A stretch of DNA of 64,000 nt from Pampus argenteus. Taxonomy: Eukaryota > Chordata > Actinopteri > Scombriformes > Stromateidae. The notes beneath the pieces were generated by a model. It saw nothing but the letters and a program-made list of their open reading frames with translations. It was not told the DNA's origin and searched no databases. A program made the position numbers and the translations under genes. The stretch spans positions 4,060,001 through 4,124,000 of the forward strand of contig CM072877.1 in assembly GCA_036937835.1 (NCBI GenBank), in the 5' to 3' direction. Shown here piece by piece: positions 29,315 through 40,218 of this stretch; positions within the stretch are counted from its first letter, which is position 1; each line of letters begins with the position of its first letter.

Positions 29315-29690
29315 GGACGTTGAATGTGATAAACACGTGACAAGAATCAAATCTTTTTTTTTTTTTACTCACAAGTTTCAATTCTCACACAAAACAACCG
29401 AACTGCACTGTTAACCGAACGGGGGACGTGTGGCGTGAAACGGGCTCATTAGGTGGCTTCATCTGCAATGACCCAAACTAAAGCGTTGCTCACACGTCCG
29501 CACGAGCTTTGCTGCAATTTCCTCTCATGCATTTGGCCCAAACACATAACGTTGCATAAGTGTTTCAGATAGCCACGGATCAAAATACAGGAAGTGCACT
29601 GAATGCACACATGGGACACAGGTTTTTGCAAGGGTGTGTGTGGGTGTGTGTGTGTGTGTAAGTTTGTGTGTATGTGTGTGTCCTGATGTT

Positions 29691-30676
29691 TTAGCTCAGC
29701 AGTTCAAGGTAGGTGACAGGGACTTTCCCCTTTTCGTTCCCCCGTTCTCCAACCAACCAATCGGGGTCCATACCTGGTACGGTGTGTACGGTAATGAGCT
29801 GAGAAAAAAAAACAAAGAGGGACATTTTAAGACGGATGGGACACTTGCGGTGATTCATTAATAAATGCAGGACATTTTCCTTCCTTCCCTCAGACTCAGA
29901 CTCAGACTATGACTGTACAGGGAGTGACACCCTCAGAGGGTGTCACTCCCTGTACAGATTATAAAGCCCTCTGAGACAAATGCATTTTGTGATTTTGGGC
30001 TATATAAATAAAATTTGATTTGATTTGATAAAAATTTCATAGTACATCACCCGTCAACAATAAAGCAAGTAAAAGAGCGGTAGATACCTCATCAGCCAAA
30101 AGGCTAAGTTCACTCGCATCGTGAGCCTCATAGTCATACAAGACCTTGGCCTTTCTGGCGCCGGTGACTGGCAGCTGCGTCTGGTCCATGACCAAAGTGC
30201 TGAGTCTTTGGCTGGAGGATGAGGAGGGGACTGTGGCACCAGACGATGATGACGGTCTAGACAGGAAAGCAGATTAATGCAGAGAATGCAGTTAAATGGT
30301 GTCATTGAGTATCCTGCACTCGATCTAAGACAACAGTTTGAAATCTCATATTCTGTCTATGTCTTATAGTACTCGCTATTAGAAGTCTAAGAGTTTCTTA
30401 AGGAAGCTAAACGCCAACTAATCTGTTAGCAGACAAAGAAATTATCCAATCACATTATGTTATCAGAACTTGGTTTCTTTTACATCCGTGGGATCTCATA
30501 TTATTGCATATTACCAAACATCCACAGACACCAGATTCGATAGTTCAGATGTATCACCGAGACCGAACACGACAAAAATATCATAAAGATTTGAGTCATA
30601 AAAGCACATTATGACATTCAGCCTATGTCTAATTACTAGTACATGTGGCAGCATTAAAGAGGAGATGACGCGGCAT

Positions 30677-30726
<50 letters not shown>

Positions 30727-33700
30727 GATTCCTCCGTATTCAGTTAATCAACAAGCAATCACTTTGGTTCCTGAAAACGTGTCATCTTAGGTACACGTTT
30801 TAACAGCTGGATCCTATTAATGATATTACTGCATAGTTATGGCTTAGCCTACGGGTTTCTGAAGGCTAGACACAACCAGAAAGCCAGGCCGAAACAAGTG
30901 ACTCACAGCAAACAGAGTCTGATGAATCCAACTCGGTTTCATAATGTGTCATAATCCAAACTGCTTGGAACAAACACGCGGCTGGACGCGCTCACCTGTT
31001 GAGCTCCCGCTGGAGGTCCTGCATGTAGTGATGACACTGGGCGTAGTAGGTGGCCTGAGCCTCGGCAAACTCCTGCAAACAACGCTGGTGGTTCAGCTGA
31101 GGGGAGACAAAAGAAAACTGAGTGAAGGCAGGTAGCAGTACACATGACATGCACACATATCTGGAAGAAAGCTTTTAATTAACAGTGAATTTGATTCACT
31201 TTGATTATGTAATAATATGTCGGATATAGCTTCAAACATGTTACCATGACAATATTCATTCAATTAATCATTAATCAAGTGTCGCCTCCGTTGATAGGTT
31301 CTGTTTAAAGGACCAGATCACAATAACAAACAGTCCGGAAATGAACACTGAAACATGTTTGTCTTGCTGTAATGATTCCTCTTACAATGCAAGTACCGTA
31401 AACCACAGTCCTCCTTCTGTGCAGAACACGTGTTGATTTCTAATATGATTCGTATCAGAACACAGCTTTAGTTATATTTTTGTTGTATCCCGATGCTGTT
31501 GTGTATTACACGGTAAGCTGTGTGTTGATTATTTCCCTGTGAACCGGTTCAGGGGGAAAAAAATGAGGAGAAAAAAATTAAAAAATGCGTTTATGCCTCA
31601 TCTCTAATCGTTTCATTTCGATATTTACTTTAAATTTAAACAACAGGTTGAGACCACTGGTTTCACCTGCAACAATGTGTTGGATTTTAAAAGCTGCTTA
31701 TATTAATCATTGAGTCAAATCTGCATCTGAAGCTGTCAGATAAATGTAGATTACTCTGAGTTATGAATAAAAAACACCTCGTCTCCTGTAGGAGGAGAGA
31801 TTCCTTCATCATCGAGTACAACTGCCTTTAAAATCGTAAATAAGTAAATGTACCTTCAATCAATTTAATTATGAATTTTAGTTTCTCAGGAAAATGTTGG
31901 GACACCGGTTCAGGGTAGCCTGTTGACTCTGACTAACACTCAGACTTACATGTGTGCTGCTGATGCCCTCCAAAAGCAACCTGGTGACCTCCGCTTGACG
32001 GTCAAACTCTGTCTGAGCAACACGAAGCTCATGTTCTGCCTGGGAAGGGAAAAAAATAAAATATATATAATATAATATATTTAGACATAATACAGTTTGG
32101 CACAGATAGAAAACAAACAGCCCGTATCCATACGTAGGGAGACAAACCAGCCTTGGCGGTACTTACTTTGTCCACCTCTTCACTCAGCAGCTGAGAAGCA
32201 GCATGACAACAGAAAAGAAAGCAGTCAAGAAGCGTTCCCAAACATCACATTACCACGACGACATACACAAACTGCAGCTGGGCCAATCTTAAATAAATAA
32301 AATAAAACTAGAAATGTCACTGTGTGGTTAGAGACGTACGGTGAAGGTGCGTGACGTAACCATGCGTCTACTGGCTGAACTGGAGTTAAGCGCTGCTCTA
32401 CACTCTGGTGGTTGGAAGGCCGCGCCTCGCTGTTTCCCCCCACTGACCGGGCTCGACATACAGGAACAGCAAACAAAGCCTTTTATAAATAAGCTTTATC
32501 CCAATATTTCAGGTTTTTTTCCTTTTGTGCCTTTTTTCCCCTTTCATCTTGTCCTTTCCGTGTATTTTGGTTCATGAAATTTCTAAAGGAACAGTATGAT
32601 ACCTTTATACATAAAGGTATCATAAAAAATAAAAAAAACTAAGTAGGGATGAGTTAGATACACAAACACTACATTTACAGGAAAAGACAACATAGTAAGA
32701 GGGTTTTAATGTTGCTGCGTATGACTCCAAATAATAATTCTTTATGTGATAAGTTAAACTGTTGTTACGATGAATGCTTCATCAACATCTTCTTGTCAAA
32801 ATGACTCCGTATTTGTATCCAAACGTGCAGCTAAACACGACAGTGACGACGAGGGTTTTTTTTTTTTATCAGGTAGAACAACACACACACACACACACAC
32901 ACACACTAGAGCGACATCACTGACTGACTAAAACACCTCTTTACATCCGCTACTCTGAACAACACAACGTGTGTGTCGGTGACGGGTACGTTCACGTTTC
33001 CAACCTTGCTCTGCTCTGACACACTGGGACCCGTCTCTGCATCACAGCTCTCCCAGCTGCTCTGCAGCCGCTTCACTTCACCCAGCTTCAGCTCAACATC
33101 CATCTGATCAGTCAAAGCAGTGGCTGTAACTATTCTATTTATTTAGTTATTTATTTTTATGTTTCTTTTAATGAAACTGGAACACTGTCATAAAGTGTCA
33201 AACGTTCAACAAAACGTGTGAGTCTCTTTATGGAAACAGTGCATTTGTTCAGGAACTAGTTTCAATACACATTTAATGCTCTATAGTGTGTGAAAATAAA
33301 CTCCAGTATGTGTGTTTGTGTGTGTGTCCATGATATATCACAGTACTTATATTTTATACTTTAACATCTAGTTAGTGTCAATGCTAGGGCTGCATGGCAG
33401 ATAAAAGCAAGTCCACTACTGTCACTACTGTGTACTAGTGCTGTACGCCTGTTAGCACGTTAGCCTAGCCGCGTCTGTGTGTGTGTGTGTGTGTGCACTG
33501 CACATGTGTGCCGGTCGTTTGGCTCGGGGCTCTTACCGCTGATGCACTGGCAGAAAGAACATAATTTCGAGGCCTTGTCTCCTGAAAATCAGGTGCAGCC
33601 TACAAACAAGAGCGGGGCGGGAGGTCATGCATTTAAACAGTCACTGAGCAGGAAAACAAAAAAAACAAACAAAAACAAACAAACAAGTTAGCCAATACAA

Positions 33701-36700
33701 AGCAGCAGAAAGGAAACCCAGAACCAGAAGCAACACGGGTGCAGAACGTTCAGCAGCAGGATACTGCAGATGTGTGATGTCACGATTATATTTTAAGGAG
33801 AAACCGTGACCCCTTATTGACCTCTGTTACAGACAGCGGATTGGTGCATCCGGGCAGGACACGCCCACTGTGAATTATTTATTGGTGGCTTTTAAAGCAG
33901 TAAATAGACGGAGTCAGTTTTCCTTCTTGTGTTTTCACTCTGTTGTTGTTGCTATGGCTACCATTAAATGAAGCTTTTTGTTACCTCATTTATGGTTGTA
34001 TCATCTCAGCTGTGCTGCACGGTGCAGGTTTAATTCAGGATTACTTATTAATTAATTGTAAATACATGTATAACTGAACAATAAAAAGGCTCTGTGCTGT
34101 GAGAAGGACGCCCCCTGCTGTTTCTTAACTGTCTCTTCGGCACGTCTCCGAGTGTGTCAACACTCAACTGCTGTTAATTCGTAAAGAGGACGCATCATTC
34201 ACGGTTCCTAAAAGGAGGAGCATGAGGTCGTCATTCTCACATGTGTTAAAAGGCCTTTAAGCACTGAGGACTGAATAAACAATACAAAAATGCTCAATGT
34301 CTGCAGGCAAATATTTAAAAATCAAAAATTATTCATAGCAGGGGGGAGGTTTGGGGGGGGCAGCACCAACCAGCGGACGGACCGGTGGAGCTTACAGCGA
34401 GTGGTGGTGTCCACAACAAGCCACCGCCTGGATAATCAATCTAAGTATTGTTAGCCGACTGCTGTGGGTGGTTACTGTGATTCAAATACTCACTCAGAGG
34501 GAGGAGAACCAACAAAAGCAGCGGTGAAAACGACGACAAAACAAACTTACGGCTGCTTTGGCTTCTGCTTGCTTGGCCTTTTTCAGTCGCGCTTTGCAGA
34601 TGTCAAGATCCAGCCGTCGGTTCTCCAGGAGTCGTCTCTCTTTCTGCAGAGGACAAAAAAAAAAAAAAGGGATCCAATCAGGAAGCAAACCCTCCCTGAC
34701 ATGGTTTGCATTCAACTCAACTTAACACTCGTAAAGCAGTGAGTAAGTCAGACTTACTGATATTGTCCTCCAGTCTCCCTCCAGGAAGTTGCGCAGAGGA
34801 GTGAGGAAGGCGGCGGCCGAGGATTGGAGGAACTCGCGCTCGGCTCCCCCGAGTCTCTTCTGGTACTCTCCTACTGTGATCAGGGTGCTGCCTGAAATTG
34901 GCACGATGCACAAACACACACACATGCATGCATATGTGAACTACATGTAAGAACACATGAACAGAAACGACAGCTGCGCTCGTAGTTAAGAACATCTTTC
35001 TTCCATACACACAGTCACGCAAGTGGACATATTCCAACAATCTGAGTTAGTACAAAAAACACTGGGGATTATCCTCTGGAGAGCATGAAGATGAAGAGAG
35101 AGCAGCAGATGCTATGTAAATGTGCTCTGTGTGGTCAGTCATAATTGCATCAACAGAATGGGAACAACTGACGTATCAAAATAACATCCCCAGCTCTATA
35201 TTATAGTACTCCATGAGTCCAAAGCAGGTTATGGCTGCAGACAATATGTTCAAAAAGGTCTCATCAGCTGCAACAATATCAGTGTCAGTATGAGCTCCAC
35301 TGACCGTATGGCGTCCCTGGACCGAATTCAGCCGCAGCGTCCAGCATGTACTGGCCCAGCAGCTCAGCGTTGGTCGTCTTAGACGGAAGCTTCTTCTCCA
35401 GCTTGTCGTAGATGAACTCCTCTATCCGAGCGCCTGGGGAACAGGTGGTAAAGAGAGAGCGCGCTGTGAACGGGGTCGTGTCTGATTGATTCAGAATTAA
35501 CATTTAAAAAAAAAAAGACAGCAACTAGAAGAACCTTTGTATAAAAACAGACAGAAGGGTTGAATTCATAATTATTTTTGTCGATCATGTCATTTTTTTT
35601 TTTTTTATGTCCATTTTATGTCTGATACCTCACACTGCCCCCTTCTCTTGCTATCTAATCATTTGTTCAGTTTCAACATGTATCCGTCTTGTTAAAAACT
35701 CTGAATACTGCCGTACGTCTGTATGAGCCACACTGTGTCATCTGTACTCATTCATTAATAATTGTGATGAGGCTCACAGCACTGTGGGGAACGAGCCAAA
35801 GACTTACCAGTGTGGTCAACTGGAGCATGAAGGGTTAAAAAAAAATAAAAATACATAGATTAATGGTTAGCCATCACTACCAGAGGTCTATGAGAAAGGA
35901 AGGAAATTATGTTCCAAAACCTCACAGATTCATTTTAATGTGTGTAACTAAGTTATGCAGATATTTAAAAATCTACGGAGTCCCAGAGGTGACAAATGTT
36001 ATCTTTTGCTTTCTTGTCATCAAATTATCACCATGTAAATGTAAACAGAAGGTCATGTAAACAAAAACTAACCCAAAGACACTTACATACAAAAAAGCTT
36101 TTTTCATGTTAAACTAAATTAACTACATTCACGATTTTGTTTTTTGTATTACTTTTCTTATTCAATTATATTTTACTACTTTGGTAACTATACTTGCACT
36201 ACACTGTCATTTATCGCTGCCGGGACTCCGTACAGAGCGATGACTGTGAGGACGGTCACTTGTGTCTTGCTTTCTACACACTGTGGAGGACGTACTTGGG
36301 TTCGGCTGCAGCAGCACCTCTGTTTGTCTTAAGATCTTTTCCGTCCAGTTCTTGGTGCAGTCGGCCCGGGCGATCAGGTTCTCTAAGTGAGGATCCAGCT
36401 CGGTCTTCTCGGCCTGGCCCAGCTTCTCCTCCGTGAACTAGGAGACGGTCAGGATGAAAAGAGCTGCAGCGTCAGTCACACTCCACATACTACAGACTAG
36501 ATGGTTCAAATAAGCGAATAACGAATACTACTTGAGCCTCAGCAGGTGTACAATGCAGACATTTCTTATGAGTGGTATGTTAATGGTCCTTGCTCCTTAC
36601 TCTCACCATCTGCAATGTCAAAGTCTGAACTGTGCAATAAATTAGGAGCAAACTTTGCGTTTGATGAGTGAGGACAAAATAACGCCGTCGGTGGCATCAG

Positions 36701-39438
36701 GCTGAGCTGTCGGAGAGCTCCCTTCAGGTCTGACTGACAGGCTGCAGCCAGCTCCATTTACTTAGTGGCTTAAATCCACTGAGCAATCCATCATCTCTGT
36801 CACACAGCAGCAGGCAAAACCCTGACTGATAACAGTTTAGTGGATGAGACCTGATGAGTGACATATCACAACTTCTCAGGTCTTAAAAGGAAAAAAAATA
36901 AAAATCAGAAGGGAGTATAGGGGACTGTCAATCCAAGGCCCCAGCCCAGACCCTCAGGGGCCCCCATGGGCTCATGGTTCATTACTACCGTCACTGTTCT
37001 GCCTGTCTGAACATAGAATATAATAAACCTTAGTCTTTTCCCATATTGTGGTCATTTTCAAAAAGAAACATAATCCGGTGCGTCCCCACCTGCAGAACCG
37101 AACCAACAACAACATAAATCCTTAAAAACCAAATTCATCATGAGGGTCAGACCCCAATCACAACTAGGTTATTAGATTTATGGGTGAAGAAGAGTTAATC
37201 ACAAATGAGTTTGGTCATATGCACCACTTAAAAAAAAACAACAACAACAATACATCTACTGAAATAAGACCTTAATGCACATTGTGTATGGTAGAAGGGC
37301 TTTGTGTCAACATCTACACCCAGCGCTGCTGCTGCTGCTACAAATGGGTGTGGTCAGAAATGTGTTGAGTCGCACTCGTTACCGCACACAACAGTGATGA
37401 CATGGTGTACCGACACACCCTGAAGTGCACTTCTATATCAGCGCAGTAAGGAGACGAAGTGTTACAGCCTTATTCCAAAAAAAAATGATTAAATTCACGA
37501 AAATATAATATGAACATAAGTATTCACAGCAGCAATTACAGCCTCAAGTCAGATTCCTCCAGAGACGTCCAATGGGATTCTAGTCTGGGCTCTGGCTGGG
37601 ACACTCTAGGACATTCACAGAGTCGTCCTGAAGACACTCCTTCCATATCCTGACTGTGTGTTTAGAGTCGTTGTCCTGTTGAAAGACAAACCGTCTCTGG
37701 AGCAGGTTTTCTTCCAGGATGTCTCTGTACTCACAGCATGATGCTGCCACCACCATGCTTCACTGTAGGACGGTGTTGTCCAGGTGATGAGTGGTGCAAA
37801 CATAACGCTTGTTATTCACACCAAAGAGTTCCATCTTTGTCTCATCAGACCAGAGACTTTAGTTTCTCGTGGTCTGAGAGTCTTCCAGGTGTCTTTTGGT
37901 AAACTCCAGGCAGGCTGCCATGTGTCTTTTACTGAGGAGTGTCTTCTGTCTCTACCATACAGGCCTGATTGGTGGAGAGCTGCAGGCCATGGTCCCTAAC
38001 CCTAACCCTGACCCTGGAGCTCTGTCAGAGCGACCATCAGGTTATCGTTAGAAGGACGGCAGCTCTAGGAAGAGTCCTGGTGTTTCCAAACTTCTGATGG
38101 AGGCCACTGAGCTCATTAGAACCTTTAAAGCAGCAGAAATGTTTCTGTTCCTTCCCCAGATCTGTTCCTCAAGACAATCCTGTCTCTGAGGTCTACAGAC
38201 AGTTCCTTCAACTTCACGCTCGTGTGTTGTGGTCTGACTGCTCTGTTAACTGCGGGACCTTATATAGATTATATGTCCAATCAACTGAATTTACCACAGG
38301 TGGACTCCAATCAAGCTGTAGAAACATCTTAAGGATGATCAGTAGTAAAAAAAAACAACTCAAACAAACGTGTTTAAAGTTGTCATTATGAGGTTTTATG
38401 TGTTAAAATTTTGAGGGAAAAAAAATCCATTGAATGCATTTTTGAAATCAGGCTGTAACACACAGTGACAACAAAATGTGGGAAAAGTGAAGCTGTGAAT
38501 ACTTTCTGTATGCACAGAGAATGGGAGGAACTGGGGGGGTCAAAAGGGCCCCAGAGCAGGTTTATCCGGCCCTGGGTTATTCTACAGATGTATGGAACTG
38601 ACTCAGCATATCTGCTAACTGCACTGCATTCAGAATCAACGATCTGCATCAATAAGAGCAGCATGGCTCTATTTCCTCACCGTGTTGTTAAAATAGGTCC
38701 ACATTTATTAAAAATATAGGCTGTTACACAAAGTACACTGATGACTTATGTGATATTTAGATTGATGCTGGTATACAAAGTGGTCACCAAGACTATTTAC
38801 TTCAAGTGAAAATGGGGAATTAAAGAAAAAAAAATCAATATTTCACTGATATTAATACTTCTTAGTGTGTTACATATATGCCGATTTGTTTTAATTTGAC
38901 CCAGCTGATTAACGACTGGAAGAAATATTGTCCTACTAGTTATACACAGTTGGTATTACGTAATGATTGATTAAAATGACAGTTTTGTGAAGGAGGTTTG
39001 GTGGCAAACATCGGCATCCATCAGGACTGGAGGTAAGAAAGGTTATCTTATAAGATGAGGGAGCAGGAGACTGATACACTCGATCGCAGCCATTAATAAT
39101 GGATCGAGGCTTGACAAACCTTTATCGGCTTACAGCGCTGGCCCTGCTCCTCAAACCACAACACAACACAACATGCATCTGCTTTACGTCAACAGAAATA
39201 CGTTGAAACGACACAATCTGCTGGCTGCCTGTTGTTTGCATCGGGCACCATGGCCGCAGGATGCACTTACAGTATGACGGCAAATCAATTATGAGATATT
39301 AGTGGCGTCTTCTCGACCTGCTGCAGAAAAAAAAAAAAAGAAAAGAAAAGAAAGAAAGATGTGTGAGTGTGATACCTGCACTGCTCGGGTGAAGAAGACC
39401 CCCGCATCAGAAGCCAGTTTTTTCACGTTGAAGTCCAT
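29691..39438 (-). CDS. sh3glb2: Endophilin-B2 (SH3GLB2)
   Basis: Endophilin B2 is a cytoplasmic BAR/SH3 protein that senses and bends membranes and acts in endosome and mitochondrial dynamics. Exons in transcript order: 39438-39376, 36437-36296, 35433-35305, 34891-34758, 34643-34551, 33599-33537, [candidate cassette 33103-33005], 32190-32167, 32039-31950, 31096-30996, 30256-30088, 29798-29691. Phases close to 371 aa, or 404 with the cassette (human 395). The start MDFNVKKLASDAGVFFTRAV is the amphipathic H0 helix. The BAR domain follows to about residue 270 (NWTEKILRQTEVLLQPNP, PLRNFLEGDW, AQTEFDRQAEVTRLLLEG). A Ser-rich linker leads to the C-terminal SH3 (about 312-371) with VLYDYEA, GMDPDW and PVTYLELL. 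It is convergent with the TNF ligand and tandem with zer1. Confidence 0.95.
29913..29957. repeat. Perfect 22-bp-arm hairpin
   Basis: CTGTACAGGGAGTGACACC plus CTC, one A, then the exact reverse complement. It lies in the last sh3glb2 intron, immediately before an L2-type LINE tail. Confidence 0.95.
29958..30032 (+). mobile_element. L2-type LINE/SINE 3' tail
   Basis: AAGCCCTCTGAGACAAATG followed by GATTTTGGGCTATATAAATA and ending in TTTGATTTGATTTGA repeats. This is the typical 3' end of fish L2 LINEs and the SINEs that borrow it. The 5' portion is missing. Confidence 0.75.
30681..30722. repeat. (CA)n microsatellite in sh3glb2
   Basis: About 21 CA units within an sh3glb2 intron. A shorter run is at 32880-32906. 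Confidence 0.9.
32595..32622. repeat. Small perfect hairpin
   Basis: ATGATACCTTTA, TACA-type centre, then TAAAGGTATCAT. Intronic in sh3glb2. Origin unknown. Confidence 0.8.
33005..33103 (-). other. sh3glb2: Candidate cassette exon of sh3glb2 (99 nt, 33 codons)
   Basis: The minus strand has an AG acceptor (CTGATCAG), 33 open codons starting MDVELKLGEVKRLQ and ending VSEQSK, and a weak GTTGGA donor. Length is a multiple of three, and both neighbouring junctions are phase 0. It falls just after SASASA, where the mammalian paralogue SH3GLB1 has tissue-specific inserts. The coding is plausible and hydrophilic (predicted helical). The donor is weak, so use is uncertain. Confidence 0.5.
37455..38515 (-). 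pseudogene. Tc1/mariner-like transposon remnant in sh3glb2 intron 1
   Basis: The ends carry inverted sequence (GTTACAGCCTTATTCCAAAA left; TGTGGGAAAAGTGAAGCTG right). The minus strand encodes Tc1 transposase pieces with stops: SDETKMELFGVN (about 37845-37805, with a catalytic Asp) and an adjacent VKHGGGSIM-type block (about 37770-37735, frame-shifted). CCCTAACCCTAACCCTGACC at about 37994-38013 interrupts the normal family sequence. Confidence 0.8.
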
Positions 39439-39541
39439 GGCGGGCTGCGTGCTGAGGGAATCCTCCGGATCAGCTGAGATGAGGCTGCAGCAGACGCAGC
39501 ACTCAAGCTGTAATCCGCTTCACGGACGATCGGAAATCTGC

Positions 39542-40218
39542 TATCCGCCCTGTCGTTAAAGAGACCGCAGCAGCAGGCTGCGAGTCACGACCCCTCCTCA
39601 CATCCTGCACACACACGGACCTCCAGGATGACCTCTGGTTATGCACACAGTTATGCACACACATGTGATGTCAAGTGTTTTCATCGAGAGACAATTGACC
39701 ATTGACATTCATGGAAATATGTTATGTTTGAGGTTTTATAATTTGAGTATATATATATAAATATATATATTTATATATATATAAAAAATATAAATGTATA
39801 TAAATATACAAATATATATATATATAAATATATATATATACTCAAATTATAAAACCTCAAACATAACATATAAACAATAAATATATATATGTATATATAT
39901 AATATATATTATATATATTTATTTATTCATATATTTATATATATATATATATATATACTCAAATTATAAAACCTCAAACATAACATATAAACAATAAATA
40001 TATATATACTCAAATTATAAAACCTTAAACATAACATATGTCCATGAATGTCAATAGAACAAACATTGTCTCTCGATGAAAACACTTGACATCACATGTG
40101 TGTGTATAACTGTGTGCATAACCAGAGGTCATCCTGGAGGTCCGTGTGTGTGCAGGATGTGAGGAGGGGTCGTGACTCGCAGCCCGCTGCTGCGGTCTCT
40201 TTAACGACAGGGCGGATA
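39542..40218. repeat. Inverted duplication (arms ~219 bp) upstream of sh3glb2
   Basis: Arm 1 (39542-39760) and arm 2 (40000-40218) are near-identical reverse complements. They contain CGCCCTGTCGTTAAAGAGAC, GAGTCACGACCCCTCCTCAC and ATGTGATGTCAAGTGTTTTC. The spacer is an AT repeat with direct copies of CTCAAATTATAAAACCTCAA at about 39840 and 39958, and a further copy at the arm 2 edge (about 40009). Arm 1 begins 104 bp upstream of the sh3glb2 ATG, so part of it is probably 5' UTR or promoter. Confidence 0.92.
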
